From positions 1 to 54,475 of the forward strand of contig NZ_FONV01000033.1 in assembly GCF_900113015.1 (NCBI RefSeq): a stretch of 54,475 bases of DNA, given 5' to 3'. Each line of letters starts with the position of its first letter. Position 1 is the first letter of the stretch. This DNA comes from Actinoplanes philippinensis (GTDB lineage Bacteria > Actinomycetota > Actinomycetes > Mycobacteriales > Micromonosporaceae). Shown one piece after another: positions 9,090-17,690 of this stretch. The translations under genes were made by a program, and so were the position numbers. The notes beneath the pieces were generated by a model. It saw only the letters and a program-made list of their open reading frames with translations. It made no database searches and was not told the DNA's origin.

Positions 9090-9107
9090 GGTTCGGTTAT
9101 CCGAACC
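9090..9107. promoter_or_regulatory. Perfect 7-bp inverted repeat in a divergent promoter region
   Basis: GGTTCGG-TTAT-CCGAACC is an exact dyad with a 4-base spacer. It lies between the divergent hydrolase and histidine kinase starts. Its size and position fit a dimeric regulator site, possibly for the neighbouring LuxR-type response regulator. The regulator assignment is inference. Confidence 0.5.
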
Positions 9108-9153
9108 CTCGATGCTAGTGCTGGCACCATCGCGCTCGGCGGTTCGGAGAGGG

Positions 9154-10446
9154 ATGCTTTCCGCGATGAAGCTATTGACAAGGATCTTCGACAGTCGCTC
9201 GCGGCGCGGTCTGGCATACCTACTGCTGGTCCTGCCGATCGATCTGCTGAGCTTTCTCCTCCTGGTCCTGGGTTGTCTGTTCGGCACCGTGTTGCTGCTG
9301 ACCCCGCTCGGCACCTGGCTGCTCGCCCTGGTTCTGCAGGGGGCGGCGGGCCTCGGCGGTGGGCGGAGAGCGCTGGCCGCCCGGATGCTCGGCGACGAGG
9401 TTCCCGCGCCGGCTCCCCCGGTTGCGCCCGGGGGAGGCCTGTTCAAGTGGCGACGAGCGGTCCTGCAGGATCCGGTCAGTTGGCGGATTCTGGCATATGC
9501 CCTGATCAAACCCCCGGTCGCGGTGCTGTCACTGGCGCTGGCCGGCGGCTTCTACCTGTACGGGCTGATCAGCTTGATATACCTGCCCTTCTACGAAGGA
9601 GTGCTCGGCGTCGAGGCGGTCGCCATCCTGGTGACCAGCGTGATCCTCCTGCTGCTCGGGCCGTGGATGCTGCGCTCCGTGCTCGGCATCGAGCGGATGT
9701 TGATCCGTGGGCTGCTCGGGCCGACCAGGGCCAACCAGCGGATCAGCGACCTGCAGGACTCCCGGGATCGCGCTGTCAAGCACGCCGACATCACCCTGCG
9801 GCGGATCGAACGAGACCTGCACGACGGTGCCCAGGCGCGGCTGATCGGAGTCGGCATGCACCTGGCTATCGTTCGCGAGCTCATCGGCGCCCAAGCATCC
9901 ACCGAGCAGGTTGTGGCAGCGGTCGATGCGGCCCAGGACACGCTCGCCACCGCCGTTGCCGAGCTGCGAGATCTGGTGCGCGGCATTCACCCGCCGGTGC
10001 TCGACGCCGGGCTGGAGGCGGCGCTGGCGACCGTTGCCGCGGGCAGTGCTGTTCCGGTGACGGTCGAGGTCTGCCTGCCACAACGACCGCCTCCGGCACT
10101 GGAGAGCATCGCCTACTTCACCGTTTGTGAGTTGCTGACGAATGCGGGACGCCACAGCGGGGCCCGCAACGCTTCGATCCGCGTCGACCTGAGTGGAGAC
10201 GTGCTGCGGTTGCGGGTCCGTGACGACGGGCAGGGTGGTGCGTACCAGCGGGCTGGTGGCGGACTTGCCGGGTTGTCGGAGCGGATCCGGGTGGTGGACG
10301 GCGAGCTGCAGATCGACAGCCCACCCGGTGGTCCCACCATCGTCACGGTCGAAATTCCATGCCCAGCGGCAGAGGAGCCACCTCAACACCAGCGACCGGG
10401 GTCGAAGGGTTTGGGAGCCGCATCAGGCCTACCGGTTCCGCGGTGA
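9154..10446 (+). CDS. Two-component sensor histidine kinase (NarL-partner type)
   Basis: This 430-aa membrane kinase has several hydrophobic segments in residues about 15-190, resembling the 'putative sensor' domain found in actinobacterial kinases. The dimerisation/phosphoacceptor helix follows, RIERDLHDGAQARL (His about 223). Then come the ATPase motifs ELLTNAGRHSGA (N box), RDDGQGG (D box) and GGLAGLSERI (G box). It should phosphorylate the LuxR-type regulator encoded 346 bp downstream. The ATG at 9154 follows GGAGAGGG; a second ATG is 12 bases in. The last 30 residues are proline- and glycine-rich and look like read-through into non-conserved sequence. Confidence 0.88.
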   Translation: MLSAMKLLTRIFDSRSRRGLAYLLLVLPIDLLSFLLLVLGCLFGTVLLLTPLGTWLLALVLQGAAGLGGGRRALAARMLGDEVPAPAPPVAPGGGLFKWRRAVLQDPVSWRILAYALIKPPVAVLSLALAGGFYLYGLISLIYLPFYEGVLGVEAVAILVTSVILLLLGPWMLRSVLGIERMLIRGLLGPTRANQRISDLQDSRDRAVKHADITLRRIERDLHDGAQARLIGVGMHLAIVRELIGAQASTEQVVAAVDAAQDTLATAVAELRDLVRGIHPPVLDAGLEAALATVAAGSAVPVTVEVCLPQRPPPALESIAYFTVCELLTNAGRHSGARNASIRVDLSGDVLRLRVRDDGQGGAYQRAGGGLAGLSERIRVVDGELQIDSPPGGPTIVTVEIPCPAAEEPPQHQRPGSKGLGAASGLPVPR

Positions 10447-10792
10447 CAGGTGCCATCCGGGGCGAGGCCGTCGTGGGGCATGCAGAGTTGGCCTCAGCTG
10501 CAACAACGGATGGGCCCGCTTTGCCCGGCCGGCGCAGCTGGCCCGGAGGCAGCCGCAGCGGCGGACGCCGCGGGATGAGGACGAGGGATGACGTCGCGGG
10601 ATGGCGGCGCGAGGAGAAGGTGAGGGGATGACGTTGTGGTGTAGATCGCGGCGCTCTTCCTGCCGGAGGCGATGGGAGGGGCGGGCATGAGAGCCGGCCG
10701 ACGGTAGGGGGCGTTACCCCACGAGGTGGTTTGGGACAGGTAGGGATCGGCTCGTGGAAGCGCCGATTGTGGGAAAGGGCCTTGAGAGAGAC
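10447..10792. other. 346-bp spacer between kinase and response regulator genes
   Basis: I see no gene here. There are two related direct copies of a GAGGGATGACGTYG motif (about 10581 and 10622). Close to the regulator, the imperfect dyad GTAGGGGGCGTTACCCCAC (about 10705-10725) could be an operator. The long spacer suggests the regulator also has its own promoter. Confidence 0.35.
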
Positions 10793-11437
10793 ATGCGTGT
10801 CGTCATCGCTGAGGACTCCGCGATTCTGCGGGAGGGCCTTGCCCAGTTGCTGGCCATGAGGGGCCACGAAGTGCTGGCCGCCGTCGTTGATGTGCCCTCG
10901 TTGTTCGAGGCGGTGGATGCTCAGGCGCCGGACGTGGCGATCGTGGACATTCGATTGCCGCCCAGCCACACCGATGAGGGTCTGCGGGCGGCGATTCGGC
11001 TGCGGCGGGAGTGGCCCGGGGTCGGTGTGCTGATCTTCTCGCAGTATGTGGAGACCGCGTTCGTGGCCGAGTTGCTGGCCGGCGGATCGGAGGGGGTCGG
11101 CTACCTGTTGAAGGAGCGGGTTGTCCAGCTGGACGACTTCGTGGACGCGCTGCACCGGGTGGCCGCTGGTGGCACCGCGCTCGATCCACAGGTGGTGACG
11201 CAGATGTTCGGCCGGAGCCGGCACCGGGAGTTGCTCGGCGAGTTCACTCCGCGGGAGCGGGAGGTGCTCGCACTCATGGCGCAGGGGCGCTCCAACACGG
11301 CGATCGCCACGGCGATCCGGGTTTCCGAACGGGCGGTGGAGAAGCACGTGAGCAACATCTTCGGCAAGTTCGATCTGCCGCCGTCGGATGCCGATCATCG
11401 ACGGGTGCTGGCAGTCATCCGCTACCTGCAGAACTGA
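10793..11437 (+). CDS. NarL/FixJ-type response regulator
   Basis: This 214-aa regulator has a receiver domain (residues 1-120) with the acidic pair EDS near the N-terminus. The phosphoacceptor Asp is in VAIVDIRLPP (about residue 52) and the conserved Lys in GYLLKERV. A LuxR-type helix-turn-helix follows (about 145-205): FTPREREVLALMAQGRSN and RAVEKHVSNIFGKF. It is the expected partner of the kinase encoded upstream. The ATG at 10793 follows GAGAGAGAC and gives the canonical MRVVIAEDS start; an in-frame ATG 39 bases earlier is less likely. Confidence 0.88.
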   Translation: MRVVIAEDSAILREGLAQLLAMRGHEVLAAVVDVPSLFEAVDAQAPDVAIVDIRLPPSHTDEGLRAAIRLRREWPGVGVLIFSQYVETAFVAELLAGGSEGVGYLLKERVVQLDDFVDALHRVAAGGTALDPQVVTQMFGRSRHRELLGEFTPREREVLALMAQGRSNTAIATAIRVSERAVEKHVSNIFGKFDLPPSDADHRRVLAVIRYLQN

Positions 11438-11456
11438 GACGGCGATGAGAACGCAA

Positions 11457-11485
11457 CGCGGCGGCCCGGAGACCGGACCGCCGCG
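11457..11485. terminator. Bidirectional hairpin between convergent genes
   Basis: A 13-base stem with a single mismatch (CGCGGCGGCCCGG against CCGGACCGCCGCG) and a 3-base loop sits between the convergent response regulator (stop 11437) and carboxylase (stop 11502). It has no U-tract, as is common for actinomycete terminators. Confidence 0.6.
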
Positions 11486-11501
11486 ATGGAGCAGGGACGG
11501 A

Positions 11502-14500
11502 TCAGCTCTTGAGGCCGTGCTCGATGGCCTCGATGATGCGGGGTCGCAGCTCGGCGGTGCTGACGATGGCGTCCACCGAGCCCACCTCGACCGCGCGCTG
11601 GATGCTGTGGACGCGGTCGAACTCGGCTGCCACCTCACCCAGTTTCTCGGCGCGGACCGAGCCCTGGATCTCGGCGAGGCGAGCGTTGAGTGCCGCCCGC
11701 TCGGTGGCCGACGCGGCCGCCGCCTGAGCCTGAAGCTCGGTGACCCGCGGGTCGTTGGCGGTGCGGTTGTTGACCTCGCCGGAGAAGACGACCGCCGCCG
11801 CGGGGGCGCCACCCAGGACCGAGGCGAACGAGCCTTCGAGAGCCAGGACCGTCATGTTCGGGTTGAGGGCCTTGGAGAAGACGACGAACGCGCCGCCGTG
11901 ATAGCGGGAGATGACGGTGAACACGATCGGGCCGTCGAAGTTGACGATGGCACGGCCGATCTCGGCGCCGTACTCCAGCTGCAGGTTCCGCATGGACTCG
12001 GGGGAGCCGTCGAAACCGGACAGGTTGGCCAGCACGACCAGTGGGCGGTTGCCGGAGGCGGCGTTGATCGCCCGGGCCGTCTTCTTCGACGAGCGAGGGA
12101 AGAGCGTGCCGGCGGTGTAGGTGTCGGGGCCGTCGGTGGGCGGGAACCCGCGCCGCGGCACCGACCGGGACTCGATACCGATGAGGCAGACCGGTCGGCC
12201 GCCGATGTGGGCGTCCTGCACGACCGAGGTGTCAGCGTCGGCCATGCCCGCCCAACGTTCCAGGACCGGGTGATCCTGATCGGACACGGCACGCATCACA
12301 GTACGGATGTCGAAGGCCTTCTTGCGGTCCGGGTTGTGTGCCGCCGAGAAGATCTGCCCGACCGTGGTGAAGTCGCTGCCGGCCCACGTGTGCGGGAAGT
12401 CGGAGACGTCCCGGTCGGCGGGGTCGGTGGTGAGAGCCGGACGCGGGCCGGTCTCGCCGGGAGCGACGTAGGTGTGATCGTAATGAGCCATCAGCACATC
12501 GCGCGCTGCGGGCAGCGACGGCGCCCAGTACTGCGCCTGGCCGTTGGGGCCCATCACCCGGTCGTAGCCGCCGATGCCGAAGTTGTCCTCGGCCGACACA
12601 CCGCCGGAGAAGTCCAGCGACTGCTTGCCGGTGAGCACCATGGCCGAGTCGGGGGTCATGACCAGGATGCCCTTGGTGTGCATGAGCATGGTGGCTTCGG
12701 CGTTCCAGTAGGGCTGGGCGCCCACGTTGATGCCGGCGACGACGATGTTGATCTCGCCACCGTTCTGGGTGAACGTGACGATGCGTTTGAGAGCAGCCGC
12801 GACCCAGTCCATGTTCTCGGTGCCGGAGCTCATCGAGATCCGGGCGCCGGCGGACAGGGCGAACCACTCCAGCGGCACGTTCATGGCCTCGGCCAGGTCG
12901 AGGGCGGCGATGACCCGCGCGCACTCCGGCTCGGACAGCGCGCCCAGCGACTTGGTCGGGTCACCGAGCAGGACCACCCGGGTGATGCCCTCGGGGTAGC
13001 GGTCGGTCGGGGTGGTGACGACACCCGCGACGATCGCGGCGCTGTTCCTGCCCTTGGGCCGATCGACCGGCTCGAGCGCCCCGGAGGAGGCGAGGTCGTA
13101 CTCGGTGAAACTGCCCAGGAGCCCGGTCAGTTCGTACGGGTAGACCGTGCCGCGGCGAGCCGCCCGCAGCACCTTCTGCCGGTAGTCGTCGAGTGGCTGC
13201 ACCGGATCGGTCGACGGCTCGCCCACATGCAGATGCGCGCCGTTGCCCGGCTCCAGGGTGATGGTGACGGCGACCTCGGTCAGCTCTCCGCTGGAGCGGC
13301 GCTGCCGGGCGATGAACTGGACCTCCTCCAGCCCGGCGCCGCTCGCGGTGGGCAGGATGCGCTGGACGAGGGCGTTCAGTTCGTCGATGGACAGCTCGGT
13401 GACCGGCCAGACGTACATCATGATCCGGTTGGTGTCGAATCGCTTGTTCTGCGGACGCTGAGCCTGGATGTTGCGGATCGCGTCGAGGGTGAGGGTGATG
13501 CCCTCCTCCAGGGCCGGCAGCGCCACGAGCCGCCCGTCGGTCTCGCGCAGGGCGGTCAAGTCGCGGACCTGGTACATCGCGATCAGCCGCTCGTCGGACG
13601 GGTTCGACTTGGCGACGGCCTTGAACAGGTACATCTCTTCGTCGGTGGACGGCAGGCGGGTGAGGTCGAACTCGCGCAGCCGTTCGAGCTGCAGGCGCAG
13701 CGCGATCTGCGGGTGCAGCCCTCGGATGAGCCGGTCCTCGGTGAAACGCCCGTCCTGGTCGGCGCGGAACGTGAAGTGGTGGTGCATGACCGCGCCGCTG
13801 GTCCCGGCGATGGTGGCGGTGATCCGCCGCGTGTTCGGCAGGCGCAGGGAGGCGAAGATCGCACCGAGCTGGGCGGCCATCTCGTCGGCTCCGGGCTGAC
13901 CGTCCCAGGAGACGTAGATGTCGGCCACATCCGACGACACGGCAGCCAGCGTCTCCGGCAGGTCCGCGATGTCGATGGCGGCTGCCGAAACGCGAGTGAC
14001 GCGGCCGCCGCCGGTGTGGGTCGTGGTCATGAAGCCCGACCGGACGGCGAATTCGGAGAGATCACGATTCTCGTAGTAGCGCCGGGTCAGCACCTCGAGA
14101 AGCGGCATGTGATCCCGTCCTGGCCGTCCGATCCGCTGGCCCACGAGCCGGACCAGTGGTTCCGAGCAGGCGACCATCCGCTGGATCCGTTCGTCCCGAT
14201 CAGGAGAGTCCGGGTGATGATCGAGATGGCGCAGGTCGGCGCGGACAGCCGCGTAGACCTCGGCGCGGGTACGGCGCAGCAGTGGCTGCGCATACCACCG
14301 GAAGACGATGCCCCGCGCCAGGTCGGAGACCGACGGGAAACGAACCTGCGTCGCCTCGATCAGGTGCTCGAGCGCGATGCCGGCCCGCTCGGCGAGCGGC
14401 TCCACCGGCGGCGAGCCGGCGATCCAGTGCCGGAGCAGGGTGGACACGACACCGATGTTCGCTGCCGACTTCTGCAGCGCCAGGAAGATCCGGAAGACCG

Positions 14501-16880
14501 CATCTTCCAACTCCGGAGTCCTGTCGAGACCGGTCACGCCGTAATGCGCGAGAACCCGGGTCAGCCGGTCCTGGAACGCCGCGGGGACCCCGGCGCGCTC
14601 CACGTCGAGGCTCTGCAGGTAGGTGTGGAAGTTCTCCCGCGGGCTGTGCACGGCGTTGCCCGGTTCGGTCTTCCACCCGTCGCCGGGCTTGTTGCGGCTG
14701 AGTTCGAGCAGGTCGGCACTGATCGTGAGCAGGTCGATCTCTTCGGCGACCGGCCGCCGGCCATGGTTGACCGGCAGGGTCGGCTCGACGTCGTAGCCGA
14801 GCAGCAGAGCCCGCAGATCGTCCAGCCCATGGTCCGCCGGTGCGCCCACGGGCAGGTCGATCTCGACAGCGGCGGTGGGGGTGGCGACCTCTTCGGAATC
14901 GGAGGAGGCGAGCGGCTCCAGGCGCATCAGCGGGGCGCCGGTCTCGACCTGGCTGCCGACGGCGACGGGACATTCACGTACCCGGGCCTTGAACGGCGCC
15001 CGGAGCACGTTCTCCATCTTCATGCTCTCCAGCACCAGGATCGGCGCGCCGGCCTCCACCTCGTCACCGACCGCGAGCGGGGTGGCCACGACCAGGGCCG
15101 GAGCCGGGGAACGGACCACGCCGCCCTCGTCGCGGCTGACACGGTGGGTGACCCCGTCGACCTCGATGGTGTGGATAGGCCCGTGAGTGGCGGTGGTCAG
15201 CCGGAAGCGGTGCCCGTTGACCCACATCTGGCCGCTGTGCTCGTCGAAGCGTTCGCTGATCACGTCGGCGTGCCCGTGGGAGGCGCCGGAGAAGATCCCC
15301 ACCCGGAAACGCTTGAGGCCGAGCCGGGAGACCTGGACGCGGTAGCCGACGCCACGCAGCTTCAGGTCCAGGGGCCGGCCGGTGTCGTGCTGGACCTGGG
15401 GACGTCCGCCGTGGGCGGTGGTGAGCAGACGCTGGCGGCTGAGCTCCTCCTCGTCGAGGTAGGCCTCGATGCCGGCGGCGGCCAGCGCGATCGCCGAGTG
15501 CCGGTGGCTGACCAGCCGTCCCTCGGCGCGGACCCGGTCGATCCAGCCGGTGTCGGCGCTGCCGTCGATCACCTCCGGCTGGTCGAGCAGGTCCAGGACG
15601 AAGCTCTTGTTGGTGGAGCCGCCCTCGATGATGACGGTGGTCTCGGCCATCGCGCGGCGCAGCCGGCCCAGGGCCTCGTCACGGTCCTTGCCGTAGGCGA
15701 TGATCTTGGCGATCATCGAGTCGAATGCGGCCGGGATGCTGTCACCCTCGCTGACGCCGGTGTCGACCCGGATACCGGGCCCGGCCGGCAGCGCCAGCCG
15801 CGAGATCCGGCCCGGCGACGGCGCGAAGTCACGGTCGGGGTCCTCGGCGTTGAGCCGCGCCTCGACGGCGTGCCCCTGCTCGGCCGGCGGCGGACCGTCG
15901 AGAGTGCCGCCGGCGGCGACGTGGAGCTGAAGCTTGACCAGGTCGGTTCCCGTGGTGATCTCGGTGATCGGGTGCTCGACCTGCAGACGGGTGTTGACCT
16001 CGAGGAACGCGAACAGCCCGTCGCCTGGGTGGTAGAGGAACTCGACAGTGCCCGCGCCCTTGTAGCCGACAGCGAGCGCCAGCCGGACGGCCGACGCCTT
16101 CAGTTCGGCAGCCTGCTCGGGAGCCATCACGACCGACGACGACTCTTCGATGATCTTCTGGTTGCGGCGCTGCACCGAACAGTCCCGGACACCGAGCGCC
16201 CACGCGCCACCCTGCCCGTCGGCGATCATCTGCACCTCGACGTGCCGCGCACCGGTGACCAGGCGCTCCAGGAACACCACACCGGAGCCGAACGCCCGCA
16301 GCGCCTCCTGGCTGGTCCGCTCGTAAGCGTCGGTCAGATCCTCGGCAGAATCGACGCGCCGGATGCCGCGTCCGCCACCGCCGGCGGTCGCCTTCAGCAT
16401 CAGCGGATAGCCGATCTCGTCACCGGCCCGCAACGCATCCTCGAGCGTTGCGACCTCGCCGCGGCTCCACGGCGCCACCGGCACGCCGACTTCCTCGGCG
16501 ATCAGCTTCGAGCCGATCTTGTCGCCGAGCTTGCGCATGGCCTCCGCGCTCGGCCCTACGAAGGTGACCCCGACCCGGTCGCACAATTCCGCGAACACCG
16601 GGTCCTCAGCGACGAAACCCCAGCCCACCCACGCCGCGTCGGCCTCGACCGCCAGCAGCGCCTGCTCCAGCAGGCCGTGGTTGAGGTAGGGCCGCGCCGC
16701 CGCCGGACCCAGCGGATATGACAGATCGGCTTCCCGCACGAACGTCGAGGTCCGGTCCTCATCGGTGTAGAGCGCGACCGTCTCGATCCGGGTCCCGGTC
16801 TCCGCGGACAGATCCCGCACGGCGTGGATGAGCCGCATCGCGGCCTCTCCACGGTTGATGATCGCGACACGCCTGAACAC
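11502..16880 (-). CDS. Single-chain multidomain acyl-CoA (acetyl/propionyl-CoA) carboxylase
   Basis: This 1792-aa protein joins all carboxylase activities. The biotin carboxylase domain (about 1-450) contains the ATP-grasp loop KATAGGGGRGIR. A linking region precedes the biotinyl domain, with ESMKMENVLRAP placing the biotinylated Lys near residue 620. A long central region (about 680-1200) resembles the scaffold of eukaryotic-type carboxylases. The carboxyltransferase region (about 1230-1740) includes WFALSAGARISMSSGTEN, NAASGNRPLVVLANLSGFDG and YHGGAFVVFSKALNPN. It should make malonyl- or methylmalonyl-CoA from the acyl-CoA, ATP and bicarbonate; chain specificity cannot be read. The GTG at 16880 was chosen because AGGGAGG lies 8 bases upstream. 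No partner subunit genes are adjacent. Confidence 0.85.
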   Translation of the reverse strand: MFRRVAIINRGEAAMRLIHAVRDLSAETGTRIETVALYTDEDRTSTFVREADLSYPLGPAAARPYLNHGLLEQALLAVEADAAWVGWGFVAEDPVFAELCDRVGVTFVGPSAEAMRKLGDKIGSKLIAEEVGVPVAPWSRGEVATLEDALRAGDEIGYPLMLKATAGGGGRGIRRVDSAEDLTDAYERTSQEALRAFGSGVVFLERLVTGARHVEVQMIADGQGGAWALGVRDCSVQRRNQKIIEESSSVVMAPEQAAELKASAVRLALAVGYKGAGTVEFLYHPGDGLFAFLEVNTRLQVEHPITEITTGTDLVKLQLHVAAGGTLDGPPPAEQGHAVEARLNAEDPDRDFAPSPGRISRLALPAGPGIRVDTGVSEGDSIPAAFDSMIAKIIAYGKDRDEALGRLRRAMAETTVIIEGGSTNKSFVLDLLDQPEVIDGSADTGWIDRVRAEGRLVSHRHSAIALAAAGIEAYLDEEELSRQRLLTTAHGGRPQVQHDTGRPLDLKLRGVGYRVQVSRLGLKRFRVGIFSGASHGHADVISERFDEHSGQMWVNGHRFRLTTATHGPIHTIEVDGVTHRVSRDEGGVVRSPAPALVVATPLAVGDEVEAGAPILVLESMKMENVLRAPFKARVRECPVAVGSQVETGAPLMRLEPLASSDSEEVATPTAAVEIDLPVGAPADHGLDDLRALLLGYDVEPTLPVNHGRRPVAEEIDLLTISADLLELSRNKPGDGWKTEPGNAVHSPRENFHTYLQSLDVERAGVPAAFQDRLTRVLAHYGVTGLDRTPELEDAVFRIFLALQKSAANIGVVSTLLRHWIAGSPPVEPLAERAGIALEHLIEATQVRFPSVSDLARGIVFRWYAQPLLRRTRAEVYAAVRADLRHLDHHPDSPDRDERIQRMVACSEPLVRLVGQRIGRPGRDHMPLLEVLTRRYYENRDLSEFAVRSGFMTTTHTGGGRVTRVSAAAIDIADLPETLAAVSSDVADIYVSWDGQPGADEMAAQLGAIFASLRLPNTRRITATIAGTSGAVMHHHFTFRADQDGRFTEDRLIRGLHPQIALRLQLERLREFDLTRLPSTDEEMYLFKAVAKSNPSDERLIAMYQVRDLTALRETDGRLVALPALEEGITLTLDAIRNIQAQRPQNKRFDTNRIMMYVWPVTELSIDELNALVQRILPTASGAGLEEVQFIARQRRSSGELTEVAVTITLEPGNGAHLHVGEPSTDPVQPLDDYRQKVLRAARRGTVYPYELTGLLGSFTEYDLASSGALEPVDRPKGRNSAAIVAGVVTTPTDRYPEGITRVVLLGDPTKSLGALSEPECARVIAALDLAEAMNVPLEWFALSAGARISMSSGTENMDWVAAALKRIVTFTQNGGEINIVVAGINVGAQPYWNAEATMLMHTKGILVMTPDSAMVLTGKQSLDFSGGVSAEDNFGIGGYDRVMGPNGQAQYWAPSLPAARDVLMAHYDHTYVAPGETGPRPALTTDPADRDVSDFPHTWAGSDFTTVGQIFSAAHNPDRKKAFDIRTVMRAVSDQDHPVLERWAGMADADTSVVQDAHIGGRPVCLIGIESRSVPRRGFPPTDGPDTYTAGTLFPRSSKKTARAINAASGNRPLVVLANLSGFDGSPESMRNLQLEYGAEIGRAIVNFDGPIVFTVISRYHGGAFVVFSKALNPNMTVLALEGSFASVLGGAPAAAVVFSGEVNNRTANDPRVTELQAQAAAASATERAALNARLAEIQGSVRAEKLGEVAAEFDRVHSIQRAVEVGSVDAIVSTAELRPRIIEAIEHGLKS

Positions 16881-17208
16881 TTGCCGAGCCTCCCTGACCC
16901 CATCAGCAATCTCCACCCCCACCCTCCCGGCTACTGCCCGGTCGAGCCATGGGCCGGATCATGCATGTCGTGCAGTGTTCGTTGTAGGAATCCCACAAAC
17001 CCCGTTGTCTCCGACGGGCAAATTCCCACCCATGCGGGGTACGAGCCATCGCTGCGACAAGCGCATCCACCCCGAACCGGGCCTACCCCGCGAGGTCATC
17101 CCGACACACGACCGCACCGCCGTACCGCGCCGCGGGTGCGCCGATGCGGCGGGTGCGCCGCTCGCGGGAGGTGTGCTTGCCCGACTGGTCGTTTGCCGTG
17201 TGGGTCGC
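16881..17208. other. Upstream region of the carboxylase gene, no gene seen
   Basis: This 328-bp interval contains the carboxylase SD (AGGGAGG on the minus strand) and moderately AT-richer sequence around 16970-17030, where its promoter probably lies. An imperfect dyad ACAACGGGGTTTGT (minus strand, about 16996-17009) is a candidate operator. I see no coding frame with acceptable character. The stretch nearest 17209 lies beyond the stop of the GNAT gene. Confidence 0.35.
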
Positions 17209-17643
17209 TTACTGGTGGGAGAGCCGGAACACTTTCGAGTCGCGGACCTTGAAACCGAGCCGCTCGTAGAGCCGGTTTGCTGCTTCCCGGGCTGGGCGGG
17301 AGGTCAGGTCGACGGTTCGGGCGCCGGCTGTGCGTGCGAGCCGTACCGCCTCGGTGGTCAGCGCCGCCCCGACGCCGAGTCCGCGGGCCTCTTCGTCGAC
17401 CACAACGTCCTCGATCCAAGCCCGCAAACCTGTCGGGATCGGGAAGGTGACAAGCGTCAACGTGCCTACGATCCGGCCGTCGGCCCGCGCCACCAGCACA
17501 TGGTTGCCGGGCCAGTCGATCAGCCTGCGCAGCGCCTTCGCGTCGAGAGTGGGCGCTGATCTGGACAACTGGGGTAGCAGCCGGTCGAACGCTTCGACCA
17601 GTTCGTCGGTGACCGCGCGCACGATCTCGATGACCACACTCAC
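17209..17643 (-). CDS. GNAT family N-acetyltransferase
   Basis: This 144-aa single-domain GNAT protein shows the central strand VGTLTLVTFP and IEDVVVDEEARGLGVGAALTTEAVRLA, in which the acetyl-CoA pyrophosphate loop is RGLGVGAAL (about residues 88-96). The C-terminal motif is ANRLYERLGFKVRDSKVFRLSH. The size and the RLYERLGF ending resemble phosphinothricin/amino-acid acetyltransferase-like proteins, but the substrate cannot be assigned. The start is a GTG; a second in-frame GTG lies 6 bases later. Confidence 0.82.
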   Translation of the reverse strand: MSVVIEIVRAVTDELVEAFDRLLPQLSRSAPTLDAKALRRLIDWPGNHVLVARADGRIVGTLTLVTFPIPTGLRAWIEDVVVDEEARGLGVGAALTTEAVRLARTAGARTVDLTSRPAREAANRLYERLGFKVRDSKVFRLSHQ

Positions 17644-17690
17644 ACCGCCGACCCTAACAATCGCTTTTCCGCATCCCCTACTGTCGGCGC

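Noticed and set aside
11388..16721. A 1777-codon plus-strand open frame opposite the carboxylase
   Set aside because: It is antisense to a gene with clear domains; it is open only because G/C-ending codons on the other strand suppress stops. The translation is His/Gly/Asp/Arg-rich with no domain.
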